DNA of 64,000 nucleotides from DASRDB01 sp035652815 (lineage in GTDB: Bacteria > Chloroflexota > Ktedonobacteria > Ktedonobacterales > Ktedonobacteraceae), in assembly GCA_035652815.1 (NCBI GenBank), contig DASRDB010000009.1, positions 124,001 through 188,000 of the forward strand, given 5' to 3'. A program made the translations under genes and the position numbers. The notes below the pieces were generated by a model. That model saw only the letters and a program-made list of their open reading frames with translations. It did no database searches and was not told the DNA's origin. Below are positions 43,498-52,230 of the stretch, one piece after another (position 1 is the stretch's first letter; the number at the start of each line of letters is the position of its first letter).

Positions 43498-44331
43498 ATG
43501 TCACAAAAACCACAATTTCGCTTCGTCGTTTCACCAACATCGCACTATCAACCACCCGTATCCTCAACAACGCCAACGCAAATAATACCACCAACAACAC
43601 AACCAACCCTTTCGCCATCTTCACAAACACTTCCACCGCTTCCAGTTACGCAGCCACCTCTACCATCCATCCTGCCTAAACTGGAACTGGATAGCAATCC
43701 GGCGCTGCCAGCCGTATCTGAGCCTTCGCGCAAAAAGAAGCTTACACGCATTATCGCTGCCGTTCTGACACTCGCGCTTGCCGGAGTAATCGCTTATATC
43801 TGGTTCAGCCCTTCTACTACCAACTCTACTTCGAGCCTGGGTCAGCAGAATTTTAACACACAAAGCGCGAATGGAACTCCGACAGGCGGCGTCATTCACG
43901 TCTACGTCGTAGGCGCGGTGAAAAATCCCGGCGTCTATACGCTTCCTCAAGGCGCTCGTGTCTACGAGTTGCTACAGGCTGCAGGCGGCCCGCTTCCTGA
44001 CGCCAATTTAGTCGCGCTCAATCTTGCTGCTCCCTTGACCGATGGGCAGGAAGTCTACGTCATTGCCAAAGGAGAAGTTCCACCAACCTACCTCGGCGGT
44101 GTCCCTGGCCCAGGCGCAAACGGAACCCCCAGCACAGGCAGCAGCCAACTGGTCAACATCAACACGGCCACCGTCGATGAAATGCGGCAGGCTCTGCATA
44201 TCAGCAGCGCCACTGCGCAAAAAATCATCGACTACCGCAATCAACACGGCCCCTACACTTCTGTAGATCAACTGCTGCAAGTCGTCAGCAGGTCGATTTA
44301 TGACAAAATCAAAAATCTCGTGACGGTTTGA
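43498..44331 (+). CDS. comEA: ComEA-like competence protein with degenerate HhH motifs
   Basis: 277 residues. A Pro/Thr-rich N-terminus precedes one membrane helix (about 83-102, LTRIIAAVLTLALAGVIAYIWF). An SLBB domain follows (about 132-192, HVYVVGAVKNPGVYTLPQGARVYELLQAAGG), then a C-terminal domain (217-277) starting VNINTATVDEM. ComEA binds incoming DNA outside the membrane through a tandem helix-hairpin-helix. Here the usual LPGIG and KGIG hairpins read ALHISSAT and VVSRSIYD, without the glycines. comEC follows seven bases after the stop. Confidence 0.85.
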   Translation: MSQKPQFRFVVSPTSHYQPPVSSTTPTQIIPPTTQPTLSPSSQTLPPLPVTQPPLPSILPKLELDSNPALPAVSEPSRKKKLTRIIAAVLTLALAGVIAYIWFSPSTTNSTSSLGQQNFNTQSANGTPTGGVIHVYVVGAVKNPGVYTLPQGARVYELLQAAGGPLPDANLVALNLAAPLTDGQEVYVIAKGEVPPTYLGGVPGPGANGTPSTGSSQLVNINTATVDEMRQALHISSATAQKIIDYRNQHGPYTSVDQLLQVVSRSIYDKIKNLVTV

Positions 44332-44338
44332 GAAACGC

Positions 44339-46861
44339 ATGAAACGTATCACCAAAACACCCGACCTGCGCGGCCTGCTGCTGGTCGTCTTCGCCATTGC
44401 CTGGATCACGGGTATTCTACTGAATTCCTGGCTGCACCTTCCAGCGCTCCCTTTGCTAAGCGGGGCAGGACTTATTGCGCTCAGCATCGCTACATACTGG
44501 TATCTCTATCGCAAAAGCCTCAATTGGGAAATACTCCTCCTGCTCGCGCTTTTCTGGCTCCTGTTTGGCGCGTGGCGCTATGCTCTGTCCTCTCCCATCG
44601 GCGATCCAACCGCCATCAGCGCCTTCATCGGCCAGCAAAACATCTCCATCCGGGGAACCGTAGCCGACGAACCAAAGCTGCAAACCCATAGCCGTCTGCT
44701 CACCATTGACGTCAACGGCATCAACACGACCGGCGGCTACTCCTGGCAAAGTGCGCATGGCGAACTGGAAGTCATCATCCTCGGCAATACGCTCGACGAC
44801 CCCTACGGCCCGCACTACGGCGATAGTGTCACTCTTACAGGCGCGCTTCACCCACCTTCCACGCATAGCACACCCAACATCCTCGCAAGCATGACCTTTC
44901 CCCGGCTCATCGTTGGCAGTTCCGGGGGAAATCCTTTTATCTCCACGCTCTACACTCTGCGCCTTCATCTCGCAACCATTCTCGAACAGGCGCTGCCCCA
45001 ACCAATGGCCGCCCTGCTCATCGCCATCCTCCTGAGCATGCGCACACCCGCCCTTAAGCCGTACATTCCCGCCTTTAACGAAACCAATACTGCGCACCTC
45101 ATCGCTCCCTCCGGCCTGAAAGTCACTATTCTTGCAGGTCTGGTGATAGCCTTTACAAGGCTATATGAAAGGCCGGGTAGGCAACAACAATTTCGCAGGC
45201 TTCTCCCGGCACAAAAACAGGCTCAGAATCGCCGCCAATGGATAAGCACTTCTCTCGTCGTCTTCTGCATTCTCTGCTATACCTTCCTGAGTGGTGGCGG
45301 GCCTGCTATGCGCGCCGGTATCATGGGCATCCTCGCGGCTATCGCCCCGCGCTTCGGTCGCTACTATAACGTCTATAATGCGCTTGCCTTTGCCGTCCTG
45401 CTGATGAGCCTGCTGAACCCGTTTGTCTTCTGGGACGCGGGCTTTCAACTTTCTTTCTTTGGCACACTCGGAATTGTCATGCTCACTCCGTTCTTCCAGC
45501 GTCTGCTGCGCCCACTAGAACATCTTCCTTTAGCAGGTCATATCCTCACCGAAATTATCGCCGTCACCTTCGCCGCAGAGGTAGCAACTCTTCCCATCTT
45601 CGCTCTCACCTTCAGCCAGATTTCTTTTATCGCGCCGCTCACCAACCTGCTCACAGTGCCGCCTTTAGGCATATTTCTCGCGCTTGGTTCCTGCGTCTGT
45701 CTGGTCGGCCTGCTTTCGCTGCAGGCTGCCATATTCGTTGGCTGGATTATCTGGCCGCTCCTCTGGTACCTGCTCCAGGTTGTTTCCTGGGGCGCGAGTT
45801 TACCGGGGGCCTATCTCAATGTCAGCAACATTGATGGTCGTCTCGCCTGGATATATTACGCCTTTCTGTTGATCGTACTGGCCGGAACTCCTCTGCGAAA
45901 ATGGACCTCAACACAACATTCCGGCCTCCTGAAAAAACCGAAACCAGTACTATCAAAACGTTCCCGCTTGATCCTGCAACTCTGCGCCGCGTTGATCGTA
46001 ATGTTAGCAACTGGTATTACCGCAGCAACGGCCAGCGCGAACGGGCAGTTGACCATCACCTTTTTGAGTGTCGGGCCAGCAGGCCAACCGCCGCAGGGTG
46101 AGGCTATTCTCATTCGGACGGCTGACGGTAAAACCGCATTAATCGACGGAGGGCTGGATGTGACTTCACTGAGCGAGGAACTGGATGGCCGTTTGCCTTC
46201 ATGGCAGCGTACCCTTGATCTGGTTATGCTCACTTCACCTCGCCAGGATCATCTCACCGCCCTACAGGACGTATTGACGCGCTATCAAGTGGGCGAGGTC
46301 GCGGACGCCGGAATGCTGCACCCGAGTACCGGCTACGCGCTCTTTCGCCGAACCATCAACGAACACGGCATCACCTATCTCCAGGTGCGCCAGGGCGCGG
46401 TCATCACGCTCGGCAGTCAGCTAGCCTTCCAGGTCTTCTGGCCCTCTTCCCCGCTCCATAAAGGAAGCGCCGAGGAGCTTGACAACGGGCTGATCGTGCG
46501 TCTACTCGCCCCCGGCATACGTATCTTGTTAGTAGGAGCAGCAGCCCTGAGCAAACACGCGCTGGAAGGCCTGGAAACCACGCTCGACCACCACTACCTG
46601 CAAGCCAACGTCGTGCAGATTATGGGCGAGGTCAATAAAGCCTTTCCCGCAGTCCTGAGCGACGTATTGCGGCTGGCACATCCAACGCTGCTGGTCATTA
46701 CACCAGCAGCTATTACTGGCAAGCTTCACAAAACGGTACACTCGACGCTCGTTCAAGCGCCACAGGTACCGGGAGCTTCCTGGCAGGTGTTGCAAACGGC
46801 CCAAACCGGTTCGTTTGATATCATCAGCAGGGACAATAATTGGAATATTGCAACCGGATAA
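44339..46861 (+). CDS. comEC: ComEC/Rec2-like DNA uptake channel with degenerate beta-lactamase domain
   Basis: 840 residues with the standard three-part layout. N-terminal helices and an OB-like DUF4131 domain (about 1-200) include ISIRGTVADEPKLQTHSRLLTIDV. The Competence membrane domain (about 230-540) has NTAHLIAPSGLKVTILAGLVIA and FLSGGGPAMRAGIMGIL. A C-terminal metallo-beta-lactamase-like domain (from about 567) follows. ComEC conducts single-stranded DNA into the cell. In the C-terminal domain the metal motif HxHxDH reads SPRQDH, the GD before helix 5 reads VGAAA, and the HHGS position reads MGEVNK. Nuclease activity is therefore unlikely. Confidence 0.9.
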   Translation: MKRITKTPDLRGLLLVVFAIAWITGILLNSWLHLPALPLLSGAGLIALSIATYWYLYRKSLNWEILLLLALFWLLFGAWRYALSSPIGDPTAISAFIGQQNISIRGTVADEPKLQTHSRLLTIDVNGINTTGGYSWQSAHGELEVIILGNTLDDPYGPHYGDSVTLTGALHPPSTHSTPNILASMTFPRLIVGSSGGNPFISTLYTLRLHLATILEQALPQPMAALLIAILLSMRTPALKPYIPAFNETNTAHLIAPSGLKVTILAGLVIAFTRLYERPGRQQQFRRLLPAQKQAQNRRQWISTSLVVFCILCYTFLSGGGPAMRAGIMGILAAIAPRFGRYYNVYNALAFAVLLMSLLNPFVFWDAGFQLSFFGTLGIVMLTPFFQRLLRPLEHLPLAGHILTEIIAVTFAAEVATLPIFALTFSQISFIAPLTNLLTVPPLGIFLALGSCVCLVGLLSLQAAIFVGWIIWPLLWYLLQVVSWGASLPGAYLNVSNIDGRLAWIYYAFLLIVLAGTPLRKWTSTQHSGLLKKPKPVLSKRSRLILQLCAALIVMLATGITAATASANGQLTITFLSVGPAGQPPQGEAILIRTADGKTALIDGGLDVTSLSEELDGRLPSWQRTLDLVMLTSPRQDHLTALQDVLTRYQVGEVADAGMLHPSTGYALFRRTINEHGITYLQVRQGAVITLGSQLAFQVFWPSSPLHKGSAEELDNGLIVRLLAPGIRILLVGAAALSKHALEGLETTLDHHYLQANVVQIMGEVNKAFPAVLSDVLRLAHPTLLVITPAAITGKLHKTVHSTLVQAPQVPGASWQVLQTAQTGSFDIISRDNNWNIATG

Positions 46862-46917
46862 CGCGGTTACAGGCGACAAAATGTATTTGCGCAGGCACTA
46901 GAACAGGGAAATTATAG

Positions 46918-47478
46918 ATGACAATCTGTGAACGGTGTGGTTCAGAGATACCCGATACCGTCAGTATCTGTCCATCATGCGGCACAACCATCCAAAAGAT
47001 AGAAAGCGTGCCGCAGACGCAACAAAGTGAGACGACGCAGGAGACGCCCGATCCCTTTGCCTCTGCCTTCAGCCGCGTCTACGTCGAGCAAACGCAATTC
47101 AGCGCCGGACAGGTCTACCGGCCTCGACCTCGCGCCATTCCCGACCCTGTTCTTCCTCAACCGACCGTCACAAGATATGGCAATACGCTTCCGCTCGTTA
47201 TCGAGGTAGCGGTCTCGCTCCTGCTCGGCATCTATGGTATCGGCTGGCTCATGATCGGCGAAGTCGTAACGGGCGTTATACTGGTGATCTGTAGCCTTCT
47301 GCTCTACTGGCCCTTTGTTGTGATCTCCGCTATCTTCGCGGTCATCACCCTGGGCTTGAGCGTCTTCTGCTGCGGACCCTTCATCATTGGCGCGCTCGTC
47401 TTCAATGCCTACATGCTCCACAAAACCATCGCCCGCAAATCCGCCCTCTATTCACATACAATTGGACAACCGAAATGA
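46918..47478 (+). CDS. Zinc-ribbon membrane protein
   Basis: 186 residues. A zinc ribbon (CERCGSEIPDTVSICPSCG, residues 4-22) is followed by a soluble linker (25-95) and two or three membrane helices (LVIEVAVSLLLGIYGIGWLMIG, GVILVICSLLLYWPFVVISAIFAVITLGL, CCGPFIIGALVFNAYML). The architecture resembles other zinc-ribbon/TM4-like proteins of unknown role, including the one at 7428 here, but the two do not share an extracellular domain. It follows comEC by about 55 bases on the same strand and may be co-transcribed. Confidence 0.7.
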   Translation: MTICERCGSEIPDTVSICPSCGTTIQKIESVPQTQQSETTQETPDPFASAFSRVYVEQTQFSAGQVYRPRPRAIPDPVLPQPTVTRYGNTLPLVIEVAVSLLLGIYGIGWLMIGEVVTGVILVICSLLLYWPFVVISAIFAVITLGLSVFCCGPFIIGALVFNAYMLHKTIARKSALYSHTIGQPK

Positions 47479-47524
47479 GCCTTGTTTTACACAATACGGG
47501 GAGAATACTATCCCATATCATCCT

Positions 47525-47604
47525 GACCCCAACCATGTCATTCCAAACCCAACCATGCCATCCCAAACCCAACCATGCCATCCCAAACCCAACCATGTCA
47601 TCCT
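47525..47604. repeat. 20-bp tandem repeat, four units
   Basis: Units of 20 bases (AAACCCAACCATGCCATCCC and variants) start at 47525, 47545, 47565 and 47585. The last unit merges into the left arm of a family R repeat, so the array appears to be a multiplied repeat boundary. Confidence 0.88.
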
Positions 47605-47682
47605 GAGCGCAGCGAAGGATCTCCGGTCTGGGCACGCGATTCTGCTGGAGGACGCAGATCCTTCGCTGCGCTCAGGATGACA
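47596..47682. repeat. Inverted repeat, family R copy 5
   Basis: The core is GCGCAGCG/CGCTGCGC; the arms are complementary. The start overlaps the last unit of the 20-bp tandem array. Confidence 0.92.
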
Positions 47683-47725
47683 TAGAAGCCAGTATCTCCC
47701 TGTATTATGTAAAACTCCATGAGGC

Positions 47726-48736
47726 TCACTTCGAGAATGCCAACCGGCGGTACTTCTCACGCGATTCCTGCCACGCCTCGTCCGACAGGCCAAGCTTCTC
47801 GCGTAATGCATCTGGCGGCACACCGGCCCGTAACTGCCGCACTGCGAAAGTATCGCGCAGCAATTGCAGTGTCACGCGCTTCTTGATTCCCGCAGCCTTG
47901 ACGGCGCGAGCCAGGATGTAGTTCAGGTTGCGATCTGTGCAAACAAACAGTTCGTTGGTCGGGTGATATTTCGCCATATAAGCGCGTAGAATGCCCGTAA
48001 ACTCCGCCGGAAGCGTCAGGCGGCGCTCCCGATGCTGCTTGCCCGTCGAGGCCGGAAAATGCACCGTCACCGCAGGAGCCTGCTCGTCGGAGAGGTCGAT
48101 ATGCTCAACCTTCAAAGCCATGACCTCTTCCTTCTTCAGGCCACCATGCAGCACCAGGTACACCAGGCAGTAGGTGCGCGGGTCGCTGGATGCGCTCTCC
48201 AGCAGGCGCTGTACCTCGTCATCAAACAACAACTGGGGCAGCGGCGGCAAAGGCCGTTCCAGCACCAGGCTCGCGGCAGGGTCTTCATGTACCACGCCCT
48301 CGCGTGTGAGCCAGGAGAAGAAGTTTTTCAGGAAGGTCACACGGCGCGCCATCGTCTTGGGGGCAGGAGTCTGTCCTGGCGTGCCGAACTTCAATTTCAT
48401 CAGCCAGTCGGTCAGGTTCTCCTTTGTAATGCGCCCTACTGGAGTATCGCGGCCAATGAAATCGCTGAACATCTTGAGGTCGGAAAGGAAGCAGGTAATC
48501 GTATAATTGGACTTGCCGCGCAACTGCAATTCCTGTTGATACGGCACAAAACAGGCGGCCAGACTCGACTGATCGGTTAGCGGATTCGTGCGGACAATCG
48601 GCGGAAAAGGCGTGGTCTGCGGATCGGGCGGTTCCTGAATAACCGTAGCCGTTCCCGCGAAGAGATCAGGCTGTTTCACGGTACTATCTCCCGTGACAAC
48701 CGGTTCAGGCTGCGAAGTTGAATGATCCTGCTGCAT
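47726..48736 (-). CDS. Tyrosine recombinase-like protein with altered catalytic residues
   Basis: 336 residues. An N-terminal SAM-like core-binding domain (about 55-155) shows YQQELQLRGKSNYTITCFLSDLKMF. The catalytic-type domain covers about 165-330. Key positions differ from active enzymes: the box I Arg is Lys201 (GGLKKEEV), the H of the HxxR box is Gln291 and the following His is Asp295 (LQLLRDTF, with Arg294 kept), while a Tyr329 remains. The protein may bind DNA without recombining it, or act unusually. No other mobile-element genes are adjacent, so it is not an obvious prophage integrase. Confidence 0.75.
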   Translation of the reverse strand: MQQDHSTSQPEPVVTGDSTVKQPDLFAGTATVIQEPPDPQTTPFPPIVRTNPLTDQSSLAACFVPYQQELQLRGKSNYTITCFLSDLKMFSDFIGRDTPVGRITKENLTDWLMKLKFGTPGQTPAPKTMARRVTFLKNFFSWLTREGVVHEDPAASLVLERPLPPLPQLLFDDEVQRLLESASSDPRTYCLVYLVLHGGLKKEEVMALKVEHIDLSDEQAPAVTVHFPASTGKQHRERRLTLPAEFTGILRAYMAKYHPTNELFVCTDRNLNYILARAVKAAGIKKRVTLQLLRDTFAVRQLRAGVPPDALREKLGLSDEAWQESREKYRRLAFSK

Positions 48737-48843
48737 GACAACTCCATTCCTCGTGTGATGCTTCCCGGCAGCAATACGCTGCCGTTGCTCTGTCTTTCAT
48801 TATAGCAGTATCTAGCAAGAATGTTCAAACGTATTTTCCGGCA

Positions 48844-48922
48844 GGAGCCAGGGCGACCGCAAGGGTGCGCCCCTACAAGGGCCATTCTTGTAGGGGCGCA
48901 CCCTTGCGGTCGCCCTGGCTCC
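48844..48922. repeat. Palindromic repeat, family B copy 2
   Basis: Perfect 36-base arms with a 7-base spacer, core GGGTGCGCCCCTAC/GTAGGGGCGCACCC. It is the longest perfect palindrome of the family here and lies between divergently transcribed genes (299-base gap). Confidence 0.92.
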
Positions 48923-49035
48923 TCTACTCATCCTGGCTTCACACCCAATAATTGCCGAAACCTCACGTTTGTTACCTGCATCCCTATCATTCGTCTCACA
49001 TGAGTAGAATTTTATAAATACAGGCGGCTTCATTT

Positions 49036-50475
49036 ATGCAGCGTATCAAATCACTGTTCCCCGCGTGGAGCGTATTTTTCCTGGCCATGCTGGTCCGTGT
49101 CCTCTATAACGTCACGGTGGCACGCAATTATACGCCGCAGCACGATTCGCTCTTTTATCAGACTATAGGCCTGAACCTCGTCAGCGAGCATTGTTTCTGC
49201 CTGCATCCATATATTGCAACCGTTTATCGTGCCCCGCTCTGGCCCTTCATGCTCTCCGGCCTCTCCATCTTCTTCGGCTCCAACGATTTCGTGGCGCGCA
49301 TGCTGCTCAGCCTGCTCGACTCCGGCACCTGCGTCCTGGTCTATCTTTTCGCTCAAGACCTCTTTGGTCGCCGCATCGGTCTTCTCGCGGGCCTGTTCGC
49401 CGCCATCTATCCCGAAATGTTTATTTACACGGGCTGGCTCTACACCGAAACGCTTTACACGTTCTTCCTGTTCGCGCTCTGCTACACGCTCCTTCGCCTG
49501 ATGCGCAAAGAAGGCGGAGCGTGGAGTCTCTGGCTCATCAGTGGTATCCTGCTTGGCCTGCTCTCGCTCACGCGCCCCAATGGCATCATTGTCATTGCCC
49601 TGGTAGTGGTGTGGGCCATAATAATGATCTGGCTCAAATTGCTGCGCCGCCGTGTCACGCTGATGGGAATCGTCTTGACCAGCCTGCTTGCCTGTATCTT
49701 GATTGCGCCCTGGACTATCCGCAACTACCAGGTTTCGCACAGCTTCATCCCCGTCGCGACAGGTGATGGCACTGTCTTGCTCGGCGCGTACAACTCGATG
49801 TCGCTCACCAGATCTGCCTACCCAAATGGTTTCCCTGGCACCTGGATCAACCCGTTAGTCGCGGTGCCAAAGGTAGCCTACACTTTCCCGCTCATCGACT
49901 GTAAGCCCCCTTGCGAGGTTGCCCGCGAAGATACCTTTAAAAACGCCGCTTACCAGTGGATTAGCTCGCACCTGGACTATATGCCGCGCCTGCTCCTGTT
50001 CCACTTTCTCAACCTCTGGGTACCCGACACGCACGAGGCTGACCTGCCCGTTGACCGCTTCCCGGGCCAGACCTCTTCAAAAATCGTGTTATTCATGATG
50101 AAAACCTTTCCCATCCTGCTCTTTGTCCTGGCAGCAATCGGGCTGGTAGCACAAATCAAGCGCTGGCGCGAACTGCTATTCATTTACTTCATGATTCTGC
50201 TCACCATCGCCCAGGCACTCTACTTCTACGGCAGCCCCCGTTTTCGCGCTCCCATCGAGCCAATGTTGATTGTGCTGGCTGCCGGAGCCATCGCCTGGCT
50301 CATCTCACCCGGCAATCTATTGAGGCGCTGGTTTATAATCAAATCAGCGCATACGGAGCCTCTTCAGGCATGTCATCCTTCGCTTCCCTCCTGTCATCCT
50401 GAGCGCAGCGAAGGATCTCGCGCGCAGATCGAATCGGGTATCGCCACCGGAGATCCTTCGCTGCGCTCAGGATGA
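49036..50475 (+). CDS. GT39-like membrane glycosyltransferase
   Basis: 479 residues with about ten membrane helices. The first loop carries the acidic NYTPQHDSLFYQTIGLNL expected of polyprenyl-phosphate-sugar glycosyltransferases (PMT/ArnT type). The TVYRAPLWPFMLSGLSIFFG and YPEMFIYTGWLYTETLYTFFL segments are typical. A C-terminal hydrophilic stretch follows the last helix (about 415-440). The final 40 residues or so (CHPERSEGSRAQIE...GDPSLRSG) are encoded by a family R repeat and are probably a read-through tail. The donor and acceptor are unknown. The gene is single. Confidence 0.82.
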   Translation: MQRIKSLFPAWSVFFLAMLVRVLYNVTVARNYTPQHDSLFYQTIGLNLVSEHCFCLHPYIATVYRAPLWPFMLSGLSIFFGSNDFVARMLLSLLDSGTCVLVYLFAQDLFGRRIGLLAGLFAAIYPEMFIYTGWLYTETLYTFFLFALCYTLLRLMRKEGGAWSLWLISGILLGLLSLTRPNGIIVIALVVVWAIIMIWLKLLRRRVTLMGIVLTSLLACILIAPWTIRNYQVSHSFIPVATGDGTVLLGAYNSMSLTRSAYPNGFPGTWINPLVAVPKVAYTFPLIDCKPPCEVAREDTFKNAAYQWISSHLDYMPRLLLFHFLNLWVPDTHEADLPVDRFPGQTSSKIVLFMMKTFPILLFVLAAIGLVAQIKRWRELLFIYFMILLTIAQALYFYGSPRFRAPIEPMLIVLAAGAIAWLISPGNLLRRWFIIKSAHTEPLQACHPSLPSCHPERSEGSRAQIESGIATGDPSLRSG

Positions 50476-50477
50476 CA
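50392..50477. repeat. Inverted repeat, family R copy 6, inside a coding end
   Basis: The core is GCGCAGCG/CGCTGCGC. It is translated in frame as CHPERSEGS...DPSLRSG at the C-terminus of the glycosyltransferase and supplies the end of that gene. Partial arms flank it at 50371 and near 50489. Confidence 0.92.
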
Positions 50478-50564
50478 GAGGCGTACTGAAGGATGACAGA
50501 GGCGAGTATTCCCCGCTCTTTTAGCAAAGTTCATAAACTGCATCCGAAATCACAGGAAAACAAC

Positions 50565-51977
50565 ATGCCGGGATTCAATCAGGAGCAGCGCAAGCAGAAC
50601 AACCATAACAGGAGTACACATCCAAATCCTTCTAAAGAGCCTGCTCCTGTTTGTGAAATAGGCTTGCCTGAGGTCGCACAGCCCTCCATCTTTCACACCC
50701 GCTTCCAAAACGACCCGCTGGCCTGTGCCTACGCGATGGAGCGGCTGGAATTATTGGAGCCACAAGCCATCTCCGGCGCACCGAGGTCACTACAGGGCTA
50801 CGCGCTTGCCTATATGGAACACTATTCCGGCAATATCTCACAGCTCGAACGCGAGCGCGAATTTTTATTTGCCGCCTTCCTACAAGCGTGGCAACAGGAA
50901 CAATATGCCCAGGTCACACACCTGATGGCGAATCTCCTCTACATCACCGGACGCCTCGACAATCCGGCTGAAGCAGAGCAGGCCCTGCTCTGGAGCATCC
51001 AGGCCAGCAGGTATACACATGATTATCCCCACCTCGCGCATTTTCTCAACCGCTTAAGCGGCCTGCTCTGGTCGCAGGGAAAATATACCCAGGCGCGACA
51101 GGTCTGGAAAGAATCGCTCGAAGCCGCGCACATCCTCGGTTTCCCCGCCTATCTCTGGGAACCACTCGGCCATTTCGCGCACACCACCGACCTGCTGGAC
51201 TACTACCCTGCAATACAACAATTCACAGAGTCTATCGTATACGCCAGCAAACTGCCCTCACCCGCCAGTCTCGTAGCCGCCACCTTCACACGCGGCTTCT
51301 TTGCCCGCCTGATGAGAGAGCAAGACAAAGCCTTCTACGACCTCAACTCCTGCCTGCACTTCCTCTCAGCGTATCCCCAAAACACGCTTTCACCCACCTA
51401 CCAGCAGCTATTCACCCTGACAGTCCTCACAGAACTTGCGCGCGTCCAGGGCGATTACATTCGCGCTCAGGAATACACCGAAGCGACGCTTGCCCTTGCC
51501 CAATCCTGTTGCGATTCCTACACAATAGCCGCTCTCCTCTTCGATCAGGCCCTTTTCGCATACTTGCAAAGCCAGTTCGATGATGCCTATACGCTGCTTA
51601 TGCGCCTGCTCGCTCTCGTTGGACAGCAGCATTTCTATGGTCGCAACGCCAACCGCTTATTACATGATGTTGCTCCCCTTGTACAGCGATATTCCGTTAC
51701 CACTACATCCACCCCTACATTACTCCCTGAAATCGCAAGCTGTGAAGCATCCTCCAGCCTTCATCTCCCTGATAAGAGGTTCGACCCGCTCAGCAAGCGC
51801 GAAATGGATGTCTTGCGCCTCGCTGCTGATGGCCTCTCCAACCGCGAGATCGCCGCCCAACTGTTCATCACCGTCGGCACCGTCAAAAAGCACCTCGAAC
51901 ACATCTACATCAAACTTGACGCTACAAGCCGCACGCATGCTATTGCGCAGGCCAGAACACTCCAAATACTTCCCTGA
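50565..51977 (+). CDS. LuxR-family regulator with TPR-like N-terminal region
   Basis: 470 residues from the ATG with AGGAAA upstream; the longer frame starts inside repeat DNA. Residues 90-380 are helical TPR-like repeats (QALLWSIQASRYTHDYPHLAHFLNRLSGLLWSQGKYTQARQVWKESLEAA). The C-terminal LuxR HTH is at about 405-465 (DPLSKREMDVLRLAADGLSNREIAAQLFITVGTVKKHLEHIYIKL). It resembles the C-terminal part of MalT/LAL regulators without the NTPase domain. The signal and targets are unknown. Another repeat follows. Confidence 0.85.
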   Translation: MPGFNQEQRKQNNHNRSTHPNPSKEPAPVCEIGLPEVAQPSIFHTRFQNDPLACAYAMERLELLEPQAISGAPRSLQGYALAYMEHYSGNISQLEREREFLFAAFLQAWQQEQYAQVTHLMANLLYITGRLDNPAEAEQALLWSIQASRYTHDYPHLAHFLNRLSGLLWSQGKYTQARQVWKESLEAAHILGFPAYLWEPLGHFAHTTDLLDYYPAIQQFTESIVYASKLPSPASLVAATFTRGFFARLMREQDKAFYDLNSCLHFLSAYPQNTLSPTYQQLFTLTVLTELARVQGDYIRAQEYTEATLALAQSCCDSYTIAALLFDQALFAYLQSQFDDAYTLLMRLLALVGQQHFYGRNANRLLHDVAPLVQRYSVTTTSTPTLLPEIASCEASSSLHLPDKRFDPLSKREMDVLRLAADGLSNREIAAQLFITVGTVKKHLEHIYIKLDATSRTHAIAQARTLQILP

Positions 51978-52013
51978 GAGGCTAATTCATAACAAAAAAT
52001 GGTTCCATCAAAG

Positions 52014-52083
52014 CCAGGGCGACCGCAAGGGTCGCCCCTACAAGAACAATTTATTGTAGGGGCGACCCTTGCGGTCGCCCTGG
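52014..52083. repeat. Palindromic repeat, family B copy 3
   Basis: Perfect 30-base arms with a 10-base spacer, core GGGTCGCCCCTAC/GTAGGGGCGACCC. Flanks carry TTCCATCAA on the left and AATAAATGGTGGAGG on the right, an imperfect outer inverted repeat shared with copies 4 and 5. Confidence 0.92.
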
Positions 52084-52230
52084 TCAAACTCGCACTCGCT
52101 CTGACCCCCCAATAAATGGTGGAGGCACAAAAAATACGTCCTTTGACGAATGACACCTGAGCTTTTTCTCCGCTATGCTTGACACAGATCATCTCTCTGC
52201 TCGTCAGGCTATAAGAAAGGGAAGTCTGCC

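Noticed and set aside
47726..48736. Calling the region around the recombinase a prophage
   Set aside because: No capsid, terminase, tail or lysis genes are nearby, and the flanking genes are ordinary chromosomal ones.
52150..52210. TTGACA near the WD40 gene as a promoter
   Set aside because: The nearest TATAAT-like box is about 25 bases away, outside the usual spacing.
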